Assembly: GCF_001601825.1 (NCBI RefSeq)
Contig: NZ_LUJK01000015.1
Span: 1 to 61,916 of the forward strand
DNA length: 61,916 bases
DNA from: Limnobacter sp. CACIAM 66H1
GTDB lineage: Bacteria; Pseudomonadota; Gammaproteobacteria; Burkholderiales; Burkholderiaceae_B
Direction of reading: 5' to 3'
Positions within the stretch are counted from its first letter, which is position 1; each line of letters starts with the position of its first letter. Position numbers and translations under genes: made by a program. The notes under the pieces were generated by a model, which was not told the origin of the DNA, did not search any database, and was given only the letters and a program-made list of their open reading frames with translations. This document shows, one piece after another, positions 1-8,883 of the stretch.

Positions 1-141
1 GGTGGTGAAGACCGCCTGACAGAAACCGTGACTTTGAACTTTGCCGAGTTCAGCTATGTGTACGTGCCACAGAAGAAAGACGGTGGCCCCGAAGGCAAGG
101 TTGAAGCCACATTCAATATTGCAACCAACTCCGAGAAGTAA
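1..141 (+). CDS. hcp: Hcp tube protein of T6SS, 3' end only
   Basis: The window opens inside this gene; 46 codons and a TAA remain. The visible tail has GGEDRLTETVTLNFAEF and a lysine-rich PQKKDGG segment, which matches the C-terminal beta strands of Hcp proteins. Hcp forms the hexameric rings stacked into the inner tube that the T6SS sheath ejects. It lies directly upstream of a second hcp-like gene and tssE, as expected inside a T6SS operon. The N-terminal half and the start are outside the window. Confidence 0.8.
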   Translation, partial: GGEDRLTETVTLNFAEFSYVYVPQKKDGGPEGKVEATFNIATNSEK

Positions 142-161
142 TCGGACAGCCAGGAAACACA

Positions 162-644
162 ATGTCGAAAGTCGATATGTTCCTGGCCCTGGATGGTTCC
201 CGCCAAGGGGCCATCCAAGGGGAAAGCCAGGTCAGTGGTCATGTGGGTGAAATAGAAATCGCCGGTTGGTCTTGGGGCATGTCCCAGCAAGTCCATTCAT
301 CATCGCAACTAGCATCCAAAGCCTCGGTGCGTACTTTGAGCGTGCAAAAGGCGATCGACAGTTCGACCACCGCAATCATGAGTGCCTTGAAATCTGCAGA
401 ACTGCTGAGCAAAGTGGTACTCACTTGTCGCGACCCTGGTGGCCTTGCAACCATTGATTACTTGCGTATAACTTTGCGCAAGGCGCGTATTTGCGATTAT
501 GAAATCACAGGCAGTGCAAGCGATGGCCGGCAGGTCGGGGAGTCATTCTCGATTGCATTCAAGGAAATCGAAGTCGTGTATACCCCCAAGTCGGCAGCCA
601 ATTTAAAGGCAGGTGCCTGCACTTACATTGACGTGTATGAGTAA
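162..644 (+). CDS. Second Hcp family T6SS protein
   Basis: 160 residues, the full length of an Hcp. It begins MSKVDMFLALDG, followed by the GES region, and ends with an Hcp-like FSIAFKEIEVVYTP strand. It follows the partial hcp by 20 bp, so the cluster carries two Hcp-type proteins in tandem. The C-terminus differs from the first copy: it lacks the acidic or asparagine-rich ending and finishes with CTYIDVYE. Hcp paralogues can form mixed tubes or carry particular small effectors inside the ring; which applies here cannot be read from sequence. The stop overlaps the start of tssE by 8 bp, which suggests translational coupling. Confidence 0.82.
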   Translation: MSKVDMFLALDGSRQGAIQGESQVSGHVGEIEIAGWSWGMSQQVHSSSQLASKASVRTLSVQKAIDSSTTAIMSALKSAELLSKVVLTCRDPGGLATIDYLRITLRKARICDYEITGSASDGRQVGESFSIAFKEIEVVYTPKSAANLKAGACTYIDVYE

Positions 645-1140
645 GTCTAGGGACGCGCTGCAACCAGCCTTGCTGGATCGTCTTCAGGATGACGAGCCCG
701 CCCTTCAAACTGAATCTGCCAATCGCCGCTTCATTACCAAAGAGGCGCTGCGTCAGCTGGTGCTGCGCGATCTCGAGCAGTTGCTGAACGCAACCCGTGT
801 TCTTGACAGCAAGTGTCTTGAGGGTCAGCGGCAATTGAATGAGTCTGTGCTGGCTTATGGCATGCCCCCGGTGGCCGGAAAAATTGCGTCCATGATCGAT
901 GTCAAAGATTTTGAACGAACCGTGGCCAATCTTATTCGGCGGTTCGAACCGCGAATCGATGGAAGTTCATTGAAAGTAACGGCGGAAACCCAACAAGGCC
1001 TGATGCATTTGCACAATGTAATTGGCCTGCGTATTTCCGGTTTGTTGTGGGCTCAACCCTACCCAATCGAATTGATGTTGCGCACTGAAGTGGATCTTGA
1101 AACCGGCAAGGTGCTGTTGTTGCCGCTCTCCGGCTTCTGA
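637..1140 (+). CDS. tssE: TssE, T6SS baseplate protein (gp25/GPW family)
   Basis: 167 residues from the ATG at 637; an upstream start at 613 is possible but would lie deep inside the previous gene. The C-terminal half carries the gp25 pattern, with FERTVANLIRRFEPRI followed by strands ending in a hydrophobic tail. In phage T4 and T6SS baseplates, gp25/TssE helps start sheath polymerisation together with TssF and TssG. The gene sits between hcp and tssF, the usual order. The N-terminal RDALQPALLDRLQDDEP segment is also typical of TssE. Confidence 0.88.
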   Translation: MSKSRDALQPALLDRLQDDEPALQTESANRRFITKEALRQLVLRDLEQLLNATRVLDSKCLEGQRQLNESVLAYGMPPVAGKIASMIDVKDFERTVANLIRRFEPRIDGSSLKVTAETQQGLMHLHNVIGLRISGLLWAQPYPIELMLRTEVDLETGKVLLLPLSGF

Positions 1141-1160
1141 GTAACAGGTATCACCTCCAT

Positions 1161-3017
1161 ATGGACCCTCGTTTACTTCAGTTTTATATTCAGGAGCTTG
1201 CTCACGTGCGCGACACGGGTGCCGAGTTCGCTGCACGTTTTCCTAAAGTTGCGTCGCGCCTTGCGATGGATGCAACCGAGGTACAAGACCCCTATGTAGA
1301 AAGATTGCTGGAGGGGTTTGCTTTCTTGACTGCCCGGGTTCAGCTTCGCTTGAACGAGGAGTTTCCGCGGTTTACCGAGCAATTGCTCAACTGCATCAGC
1401 CCGAATTTTTTAGCCCCTGTGCCCGCCATGGGGGTGGTGCAACTCAATCCCAATCACAGCGATGTTGCCCTGAAAAAAGGCATTTCGCTTTCAGCCGGCA
1501 CCGTGCTGCAAAGCCAGGTGGCCAAGGGCATCAACACGCCCTGCAAGTTCAGGGTTGGGCACAGTTTAACCTTGTGGCCCTTGGTCATTCAGGCCATTGA
1601 ACACGGCCCTTTCAAGGCCCATGTGCCAACCATGCGGGGTGGCAAGCAGCCACGGTCAGCTTTGCTGGTCACCATCGAGAATTCAACGCACTCTGCATTG
1701 TCCCAACTGCCATTGGATGAACTCGATTTTCATGTCAGTTGTGGTGATGAATACGCCTACGCACTCCTTGAAAGGTTGTGTCATCAAACTGTCTCGGTTG
1801 GCATTCGTGCACCTGAACAAGTCGATTGGAAATGGTTACCTCTTCCGTGTGTTGCTGCTTTGGGGCTTGATGATTCCGAGGCACTGCTCCCGGTCCATTC
1901 AAACCAGTTCAGTGGCATGCGTTTGTTGCAGGAGTTTTTTGCGTTTCCGGCCCGATTTCTGTTTTTCCGTGTTCAAGGTTTAAGGCGTTTTCTGGCCAGT
2001 TGCCAGCATTCCACATTTCAGCTGGCCTTCTGTTTTGCCGAGCCAAATACCGAGCTAGACCGTGTGGTGGGAGTGGATTCATTGGCCTTGAATTGCACCC
2101 CTGTGGTCAATTTGTTTGAACAGAATTGCGACCGCGTGTTGCTGGATGAACGTTTGCATGAAGTGCAAGTGCAGCCCAATCGCAGCAAGCCACACGATTT
2201 TGAAGTGCACTCGGTGCTGGGCGTGCAGGGGTATGGACAAAACAAGGTGCAGGAATTGCCGCCCTTGTATGCGGTGTCGACCCAAGCCAACACCCATAAC
2301 GATTGTGAGACCCCCAGATTCGTACACCGGCGTGTGCCCACTTTGCTGTCAGAAAAACAAGTGCGCGAGGGTGGTCGTTCTTCTTACTCAGGCAGTGATG
2401 TCTACCTTGGCCTGACCTTGCCCACTGGTGAACTCATTCAAACACACGGTTTTGAACAGCTTGCGGTGCGGGCCTTGTGTACCAATCGGGATTTGCCCCT
2501 GCTGATGCCCGTGGGGCAAGGGCCGACAGACCTGGCCTGGCCCGGTAACTTGCCCCTTCACTCCATTCTCTTTTTGCGCGGCCCCAGCCGTCCGAAGGCG
2601 GCCATGTATGGCGGGCAAAGTTGCTGGCAGTTGATCGAGCATTTGTCACTGAACTACCTTGGCTTAATCGATCAAGATGCCCTGGCCTTGGGGCAGCTTT
2701 TGGCCTTGCACGCCGACCCTGCGCAGCAGGCTCATCAACACATGGCCAGGGCGATTTTGGCAGTTGAATCGCAGCCACTGGTGTCGCGTGTTGTGCGCCA
2801 AGGCAGGCCAGCTGTGGTGCGTGGCTTGCTGGTTACGCTCACACTGGATGAACTGGCCTTGCAGGGCACGGGTGCCCTGGTGCTGGGCAGTGTGCTGGCC
2901 TTCTACCTTGCAAGCCATGTGTCGGTGAATTCATTTGTGCAAACCCGGGTGCGTCTGCACAGCACGGGTGCAGTATTTGATTTTCCTGCACGGTCGGGCA
3001 ACCGGCCTTTGTTGTAG
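1161..3017 (+). CDS. tssF: TssF, T6SS baseplate protein (VasA/ImpG family)
   Basis: 618 residues, the normal TssF length. The N-terminus has the family signature: YIQELAHVRDTGAEFAARFP, then a conserved DPYVERLLEGFAFLTARVQ stretch. TssF with TssG forms the wedge of the T6SS baseplate that surrounds the VgrG hub. A GGTATCACC-type leader lies between tssE and this ATG, 20 bp after the tssE stop. It is followed within 10-15 bp by tssG, so the two are clearly in one operon. Confidence 0.92.
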   Translation: MDPRLLQFYIQELAHVRDTGAEFAARFPKVASRLAMDATEVQDPYVERLLEGFAFLTARVQLRLNEEFPRFTEQLLNCISPNFLAPVPAMGVVQLNPNHSDVALKKGISLSAGTVLQSQVAKGINTPCKFRVGHSLTLWPLVIQAIEHGPFKAHVPTMRGGKQPRSALLVTIENSTHSALSQLPLDELDFHVSCGDEYAYALLERLCHQTVSVGIRAPEQVDWKWLPLPCVAALGLDDSEALLPVHSNQFSGMRLLQEFFAFPARFLFFRVQGLRRFLASCQHSTFQLAFCFAEPNTELDRVVGVDSLALNCTPVVNLFEQNCDRVLLDERLHEVQVQPNRSKPHDFEVHSVLGVQGYGQNKVQELPPLYAVSTQANTHNDCETPRFVHRRVPTLLSEKQVREGGRSSYSGSDVYLGLTLPTGELIQTHGFEQLAVRALCTNRDLPLLMPVGQGPTDLAWPGNLPLHSILFLRGPSRPKAAMYGGQSCWQLIEHLSLNYLGLIDQDALALGQLLALHADPAQQAHQHMARAILAVESQPLVSRVVRQGRPAVVRGLLVTLTLDELALQGTGALVLGSVLAFYLASHVSVNSFVQTRVRLHSTGAVFDFPARSGNRPLL

Positions 3018-3031
3018 CAGGGCTTGTGCAA

Positions 3032-4036
3032 ATGAGCGCGCTCAAGCCACCTGCCCCGAATTTTTTTGCCTTGCTGCGGCAAATTGAACATGCCCATTCG
3101 GGCAAGCCTTTGCTTGGAAAATCATTGCGCCTGCGTGATGACCCTGTGCGTTTGGGGCAGCGACCCTACCTTGATTTCGCCACGCAAGATTTCAAACGCG
3201 AAGACACCATTGTGGCTGGGCGTTTGGGTGCGATTCCAAAGTTGTACATCCAGAATTTCGGTTTGTTGGGCCCCAACGGCGCCTTGCCACTGCATTACAC
3301 AGAACATGCCTACACGCGGATTCACCAGTGGAACGACCCCACATTCGCCGAGTTTCTGGATATCTTTCACCATAGGGCTTATTTGTTGTTTTACAGGGCA
3401 TGGGCCGAGTCGCAACCCCACATTGCCTATCACCGCCACACGTTCAATCCGTTTGCGCAGCATTTGAATAGTTTGGTGGGCCATGGTGCATCATCCAGCT
3501 GGGGGCGCGAGGCCTTGCCTACTCATTTTCGCGCCAGTCTGGCAGCGCATTTCACCCGGCGAAGCAAAACACAAGAAGGCCTGGCCAAAAGCCTGTCGGC
3601 CTTGACTGGTTTGCCGGTGCAAATTTTTCCTTTTCAGGCGCAATGGCTGCAATTGCCTGTGCAGGCTGGCCCACAAGTGCTTGGGGGTGGGACCATGCTT
3701 GGCAGCAGGGTGTGGTGCGCGCAAAGCAAAATAAAAATTGAGATTGGCCCCATGGCCTACAACGCTTACCAACAACTGTTGCCCGCCACCGAAGGCCGCA
3801 AGCGCCTTGTGCAGGCAGCCCATGCCTACCTGGGGCTTGAGTTTGATTGTGAATTTGCACTTCGAATCAGCCCTGACCAAATTCCGCAAGCTTGCCTTGA
3901 CGGCACAGCCCAGCTGGGGCGCACGGCATGGCTGGGTGAACTACAGCGGCACAAACGTGCGCAACAGCCGACCACCGTTCGCATGAAATGTCCTGCGGTT
4001 CCCACTCATTCTTCCTTGTCTCGGAGTTCAGCATGA
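3032..4036 (+). CDS. tssG: TssG, T6SS baseplate protein (VasB/ImpH family)
   Basis: About 334 residues, typical for TssG. The ATG at 3032 is preferred; an in-frame GTG at 3026 is the only other near start. Family features include FFALLRQIEHAH near the N-terminus, RLGQRPYLDFA, and FGLLGPNGALPLHYTEHA in the first third. TssG works as a 1:2 wedge with TssF in the baseplate. The stop codon overlaps the tssH start in an ATGA arrangement at 4033-4036, so translation is probably coupled. Confidence 0.9.
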   Translation: MSALKPPAPNFFALLRQIEHAHSGKPLLGKSLRLRDDPVRLGQRPYLDFATQDFKREDTIVAGRLGAIPKLYIQNFGLLGPNGALPLHYTEHAYTRIHQWNDPTFAEFLDIFHHRAYLLFYRAWAESQPHIAYHRHTFNPFAQHLNSLVGHGASSSWGREALPTHFRASLAAHFTRRSKTQEGLAKSLSALTGLPVQIFPFQAQWLQLPVQAGPQVLGGGTMLGSRVWCAQSKIKIEIGPMAYNAYQQLLPATEGRKRLVQAAHAYLGLEFDCEFALRISPDQIPQACLDGTAQLGRTAWLGELQRHKRAQQPTTVRMKCPAVPTHSSLSRSSA

Positions 4037-6699
4037 GCAATATCAGCCGTGTTTCGCTGTTTGCCAAATTAAATCCCATTGCATTCAAATCTGTTGAAGG
4101 TGCCACCGTGCTGTGCAAATTGCGCAGTAATCCATATGTTGAACTGGTGCATTGGGTGGCCCAAATTCTTCAGCAGGATGACAGCGATTGGCACCACATT
4201 CTTCGCCATTTTGATCTGGATGCAAACGCTGTACTTGTGGATGTGCAGCGCGCCCTTGAGCGTCAGCCCGGCGGTGCGCAAGCTATTTCCGATTTGTCTG
4301 AGCATGTGACCAATGCCGTAGAAAGGGCCTGGGTTTATGCCTCACTGATGTTTGGCGCACAGAAAGTACGCACGGGTCATGTGTTGGTGGCCTTGTTGAA
4401 AACAGATTTTCTGTTGCATGAACTACTGAAAATTTCATCCCGCTTCAAACAGATTCCAGAGGCTGCGCTCAGTGAAAACTTTGCACAACTGGTGGCAAAC
4501 TCCGCCGAGCAGTCTTTGTTGGCTGCCGAGGTGCCATCGGGTGCACTGCCCGGGCAGGCCAGTGGAGCCATGCCTGCTGCTCAATTGGGCGGCGAAGAGG
4601 CTTTGACGCGCTACACCGTGGACCTGACCGACAAAGCGCGCAAGGGTGAAATAGACCCTGTGTGCGGTCGTGAACTGGAGGTGAGACAGATCATCGATAT
4701 TTTGCTGCGTCGTCGTCAAAACAACCCCTTGATTACCGGTGAAGCGGGGGTGGGCAAAACTGCGGTGGTCGAAGGGTTTGCCTTGCAGGTGGTGGCAGGT
4801 GATGTGCCACCGGCACTGCGAGGGGTGCGAATATTAACCCTCGACCTGGGTTTGTTGCAGGCTGGTGCTTCCATGAAAGGCGAATTCGAACAGCGGCTAC
4901 GCCAGGTGATTGATGAAATTCAGGCCAGCGAGCAAAGCACCATTTTATTCATCGATGAGGTGCACACCTTGGTGGGTGCAGGCGGCAATCAGGGCACTGG
5001 TGATGCCGCCAATTTGCTCAAACCCGCCTTGGCGCGTGGCACGCTCCGCACGATTGGCGCCACAACCTGGACTGAATACAAAAAATACATTGAGAAAGAC
5101 CCCGCACTGACGCGGCGTTTTCAGGTGGTGCAGGTGGATGAGCCTTGCGAGGCCAAGGCCATCGACATGTTGCGTGGTTTGGCCGCGGCCATGCAGGTAC
5201 ACCATGGGGTTTGGCTGCTTGATGAAGCAGTGCAGGCGGCGGTGCGTTTGTCACACCGTTACATTCCTGCGCGGCAGTTGCCAGACAAGGCGATCAGTCT
5301 GCTCGACACCGCATGCGCACGCGTGGCTGTTTCCCAGCACGCCACACCTGCACCCATCGAGTCGGTTCAAAAGCGGTTGACTGCTTTGCGTGTTGAGCGA
5401 CAGGCGATTGAAAAGGAAGCAGCATTTGGGCGTGAGCACGCAGCACGGATGGGTGAAATTGAAGAAGCATCGATCAGGCTGACTGAGGAATTGGAGAAGT
5501 TGCAATCGCAATGGCAAGACGAAAAGCGGGCACTGGATTCCCTGCTGGCTTTGCGCCGTGCCGTTGATCGAACAGATGCCAATGAAACTAGCAGTGGGCA
5601 GGCATTGTCCAATCTTGGGCAATTGAAGGCGCTGGAATGCGAGATCAAGGCGCTGCAAGGCGAAGCACCCATGATTCACCCACAGGTGGATGCGCAGTGC
5701 GTGGCGGCCGTGGTGGCCGACTGGACGGGTATTCCCGTTGGGCGCATGGTGCGCAATGAAATTGAAAACGTGCTGAGCCTGAGTAGCGCGCTGGGTGCAC
5801 GTATTGTGGGCCAGTCGCATGCGCTGGAGACCATTTCGCGTCGAATTCAAACCAGTCGCGCCGGTCTGGATGACCCGAACAAACCGGTGGGCGTGTTCTT
5901 GTTGGCGGGTACTTCGGGCGTGGGCAAAACAGAAACCGCGTTGGCCCTGGCCGAGAACCTGTACGGTGGTGAGCACAATGTGATCACCATCAATATGAGT
6001 GAATACCAAGAGGCGCACACCGTGTCTTCACTGAAAGGCGCGCCACCCGGTTATGTGGGGTATGGCGAAGGCGGTGTGTTGACCGAGGCTGTGCGCCGAA
6101 AGCCCTACAGCGTGGTGTTGCTCGATGAGGTCGAGAAAGCCCACCCCGATGTGCACGAGCTGTTTTTTCAGGTGTTTGACAAAGGCTGGATGGAGGACGG
6201 CGAAGGACGTCGAATTGATTTTCGAAACACCCTGATTTTGTTGACCACGAATGTGGGCACCCCTGAATTAATGGCGCTTTGCAAAGCGGGTTTGCACGCC
6301 GGAGAAATGCCTGAACCCGAGGAACTTGTGAAGGCCCTGCGTGCACCCATGTTGCAAGTGTTTCCACCTGCCTTGTTGGGGCGGCTGGAAGTGGTGCCGT
6401 ATTACCCGCTTTCCAGTGGCATGCTGGCCAATATCGTCCGCTTGCAGTTAAGCCGCATTCAGCAACGCATTGCTTCTACACACCGAATGGCGGTTCAAAT
6501 TGATCCTTCCGTGATTGATCGGATTGTAGCCCGTTGCAATGAGGCTGACTCGGGCGGGCGCATGGTCGGCACCATTTTGAGCAACACTTTGTTGCCCACA
6601 GTGAGCCGTCAATTGTTGCAGGCCACCCTGCTGGGCAAATCAGTCAACACATTGAATATCAGCACCGATGGCCACGAGTTCACGTACCAGTACGACTAA
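4033..6699 (+). CDS. tssH: TssH/ClpV, T6SS sheath-recycling AAA+ ATPase
   Basis: 888 residues from the ATG that overlaps the tssG stop. It is a two-ring Hsp100 ATPase. The first Walker A (GEAGVGKT) is at about residues 236-243 with the Walker B FIDEVHTL near 306-313. The second Walker A (GTSGVGKT) is at about 626-633, followed by the pore-loop [10 protein letters not shown] coiled-coil middle domain lies between the two ATPase domains. ClpV pulls apart contracted TssB/TssC sheath so that subunits can be reused. The N-terminal Clp-N-like region is in place. The 3' end overlaps the next gene by 32 bp. Confidence 0.95.
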   Translation: MSNISRVSLFAKLNPIAFKSVEGATVLCKLRSNPYVELVHWVAQILQQDDSDWHHILRHFDLDANAVLVDVQRALERQPGGAQAISDLSEHVTNAVERAWVYASLMFGAQKVRTGHVLVALLKTDFLLHELLKISSRFKQIPEAALSENFAQLVANSAEQSLLAAEVPSGALPGQASGAMPAAQLGGEEALTRYTVDLTDKARKGEIDPVCGRELEVRQIIDILLRRRQNNPLITGEAGVGKTAVVEGFALQVVAGDVPPALRGVRILTLDLGLLQAGASMKGEFEQRLRQVIDEIQASEQSTILFIDEVHTLVGAGGNQGTGDAANLLKPALARGTLRTIGATTWTEYKKYIEKDPALTRRFQVVQVDEPCEAKAIDMLRGLAAAMQVHHGVWLLDEAVQAAVRLSHRYIPARQLPDKAISLLDTACARVAVSQHATPAPIESVQKRLTALRVERQAIEKEAAFGREHAARMGEIEEASIRLTEELEKLQSQWQDEKRALDSLLALRRAVDRTDANETSSGQALSNLGQLKALECEIKALQGEAPMIHPQVDAQCVAAVVADWTGIPVGRMVRNEIENVLSLSSALGARIVGQSHALETISRRIQTSRAGLDDPNKPVGVFLLAGTSGVGKTETALALAENLYGGEHNVITINMSEYQEAHTVSSLKGAPPGYVGYGEGGVLTEAVRRKPYSVVLLDEVEKAHPDVHELFFQVFDKGWMEDGEGRRIDFRNTLILLTTNVGTPELMALCKAGLHAGEMPEPEELVKALRAPMLQVFPPALLGRLEVVPYYPLSSGMLANIVRLQLSRIQQRIASTHRMAVQIDPSVIDRIVARCNEADSGGRMVGTILSNTLLPTVSRQLLQATLLGKSVNTLNISTDGHEFTYQYD

Positions 6700-8140
6700 A
6701 ACGACCACAATAAAACTGCCGTGTTCAACGTTGCCGCAGTTGCCCGGCCGGCGAAGTGCACTGCAAACTTTGTTGGGCCTGGCGGGTATGGTGTCAGTGC
6801 CGCCTTTGGTTTTTCGCTTGCCACCCACCCAGGCTGGCAGCCTGCCAAGCGATTCCGCTGCGCCCTACACGCACAGGCTGGCTTTGTTGATCGGCAATGG
6901 TGATTACCCGGTTCCGCACGATTTGCCGCCCATTCACAAGAATGTGATGGATCTTGGCGAGGCCTTGGCCTTTCGGGGTTTTGATGTCACCCAGGCCATG
7001 AACCTGGATGAAAGCAGCCTGCAAACCACGGTGAACGAATTTGTAAAACGGGTTGAGCAAGCACCCCCGAATGCGGTCACTCTGTTTTATTACGCAGGCC
7101 ACGGTTTGCAGGTGGACTCCAACAATTTGTTGTTGGGCTCGGGGGCGAACCCCACGGCACCTCGCCGTGATTTACTGGCGCGCTCCCTGGTGCTTCAGCA
7201 AACCTTGCTGGCTGCACTGCCACCCAGGCCGCAGGCCTTGAACATCACGGTGATAGACGCATGTCGAACCGATTTGCGCCATGCCTTGGGCGATGGCGAG
7301 GGTCTGAATCAGGTGGAAGCGCCTTTGGGCAGCTTGGTGTGTTTTTCAACAGGGGCTGGCAAACCTGCCGTGTCTCCGGCCAGTGCGGATCAAAACACTT
7401 TTTACACGGGTGCTTTGGTGAAACTGCTTAGGGAGTCGGCAGCGCACATCACTTTTAATGATCTGTTCCGGATGGTGAAGCAGGACGTAGAGAACACCAT
7501 GCTGAAGCACCCCCTTGCTGCAATTCGACGTTTGGCTCAAACCCCGTTCATCGCTGACAATGCCCGTGCGCAGGTTCCGTTGGCGGTGCATCTTTCGGCA
7601 CTCCCGGGCGTTTCTGCGCCTCCGCCCATGTTGCCTCAGGAAGAGGCTGATTGGAATGCAATCCAGTCAACACAGTGGCCTGTTGATCTGCTTCGCTTGT
7701 GTCAGGCTTTTCTGGCGTCTTACCCGAACAGTATCCAGGCAAGGTCTGTCATGGTTTATCAGGCCGGTGCCCAGCAGGCCTTGAGTGTGTTGCGACACAA
7801 AGAGGTCAAGCTGTTTAGAACCAGTTTTGTGCTTCCCCAGTCAATGCCCTCCGAGTTACTGGTTGATGCGACCGCCGATCTGGTTCGGGCCGCACGGGGT
7901 GACAAAGATGCAGCAGCCCGCATTGCCCGTTTGCACCGCGAGATGGATGCTGAGCAAGGTCAACTTCGTTACGTGGGTTGGTTGCAGTATGCGGGCGGTT
8001 TGGGAAACGGCATTGCAAGCTACGAGCTGGCGCTGTACTACCGTGAGGCTGCTCAGCCCTTGTTGGCGGCTCAAGCCGAGGCCCGCGCCAGGCACCTGGG
8101 TTATACGCCACCCCGTGCCTTGGGGCATGCGCGTAAATAG
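6668..8140 (+). CDS. Caspase-fold (peptidase C14) protein in the T6SS cluster
   Basis: 490 residues. A caspase p20-type domain runs from about residue 70 to 300: the LALLIGNGDY strand, the catalytic histidine in YYAGHG (H145) and the catalytic cysteine in VIDACR (C199). Both dyad residues are present, so an active protease is plausible. Near the N-terminus, PGRRSALQTLLGLAG with a following hydrophobic stretch looks like a Tat or Sec export signal (R28-R29). The C-terminal 80 residues resemble one or two Sel1-type repeats. The gene overlaps tssH by 32 bp, so it is part of the T6SS transcription unit. Whether it is an effector, a processing protease or a regulator is unknown. Confidence 0.75.
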   Translation: MATSSRTSTTKTTTIKLPCSTLPQLPGRRSALQTLLGLAGMVSVPPLVFRLPPTQAGSLPSDSAAPYTHRLALLIGNGDYPVPHDLPPIHKNVMDLGEALAFRGFDVTQAMNLDESSLQTTVNEFVKRVEQAPPNAVTLFYYAGHGLQVDSNNLLLGSGANPTAPRRDLLARSLVLQQTLLAALPPRPQALNITVIDACRTDLRHALGDGEGLNQVEAPLGSLVCFSTGAGKPAVSPASADQNTFYTGALVKLLRESAAHITFNDLFRMVKQDVENTMLKHPLAAIRRLAQTPFIADNARAQVPLAVHLSALPGVSAPPPMLPQEEADWNAIQSTQWPVDLLRLCQAFLASYPNSIQARSVMVYQAGAQQALSVLRHKEVKLFRTSFVLPQSMPSELLVDATADLVRAARGDKDAAARIARLHREMDAEQGQLRYVGWLQYAGGLGNGIASYELALYYREAAQPLLAAQAEARARHLGYTPPRALGHARK

Positions 8141-8176
8141 GCTGCCCTTTACAGCTTATTTTGAGGTTTCAATTGC

Positions 8177-8203
8177 CTTACAAAGATTCACAATGTTTGT
8201 AAG
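8177..8203. promoter_or_regulatory. Perfect 8-bp inverted repeat upstream of the lipoprotein gene
   Basis: CTTACAAA at 8177-8184 is repeated in inverse orientation as TTTGTAAG at 8196-8203, with an 11-nt spacer. It lies 19-45 bp before the ATG at 8222 and just ahead of a good AAGGA ribosome site. It could be an operator or a 5' leader hairpin. No U-run follows, so it is not a terminator. Confidence 0.35.
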
Positions 8204-8221
8204 TGAAAAAGGAACCTGAAA

Positions 8222-8866
8222 ATGATCCGCCTTGTTTTTAACTGGATTGCCCTGGCTTTGTCTGCTGGTTTGCTGATGGCTTGCAACCCGCGCACCAATT
8301 TGAATGAAGACAACTTGCTCAAAGGCGCAAGGGCTGAAACTTTCATTTTGAGCCACGGTGCCCTGTGCGCGCGTTTGCCCAGTCCGGAAGCAATCGAGCA
8401 GTACGCCCGTGACCAGGTGCCTGCCAACAGCGCATTGGCCCGCGAGGTCAAGGCTTGGGATTTGTCGGGTTTACTGGATATTTTTCAAACCCGGGATGGC
8501 CGCTGGGTGATCATGCCCTCCAGCGGTTTGAAAAAACTGGAAGGTGTTCATTTCAGGCAAGGCCCTCAGGGTGACAACGAAGCCTTGTGTTTTGGTCGCC
8601 TGTGGGTTGAAAAAACAGTCGACTATATTCAAAACAAGCCATTTGGCCAGGAAGACGCGGTTTCAGCGCGTTTCGAAGCCAGCTTGAAAGACGCCCACAT
8701 GTTGAACCACTTCAAGAACCTGAAGGTCGAGTCGTTCGACCCCTCTGTGTTTACCTTGAGTACGGGCACTGCAATCGCGGGTACATTGCAGCCCAGCTTT
8801 GTGATTGAAATGGCCCTTCGCCCCACTCACACAGGTTGGTACCTGGCCAAGAACGGGGCGAACTAG
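8222..8866 (+). CDS. Hypothetical lipoprotein at the end of the T6SS cluster
   Basis: 214 residues. A lipoprotein signal is clear: MIRLVFN, a hydrophobic stretch, and the lipobox LLMAC with the modified cysteine at residue 21. The residue after the cysteine is asparagine, not aspartate, which favours outer-membrane sorting. The mature part has no family I recognise; it contains a WVIMPSSGLKKLEG segment and a C-terminal FVIEMALRPTHTGWYL strand. A strong AAGGA site lies 8 bp before the ATG. It follows the caspase-fold gene by about 80 bp on the same strand. It is not the TssJ lipoprotein by size or context. Confidence 0.6.
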   Translation: MIRLVFNWIALALSAGLLMACNPRTNLNEDNLLKGARAETFILSHGALCARLPSPEAIEQYARDQVPANSALAREVKAWDLSGLLDIFQTRDGRWVIMPSSGLKKLEGVHFRQGPQGDNEALCFGRLWVEKTVDYIQNKPFGQEDAVSARFEASLKDAHMLNHFKNLKVESFDPSVFTLSTGTAIAGTLQPSFVIEMALRPTHTGWYLAKNGAN

Positions 8867-8883
8867 GCCTGCATCAGCGGGTT

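Noticed and set aside
5251-6018. Leftward 255-codon frame inside tssH
   Set aside because: Antisense shadow of the ClpV gene with histidine/cysteine-rich low-quality composition.
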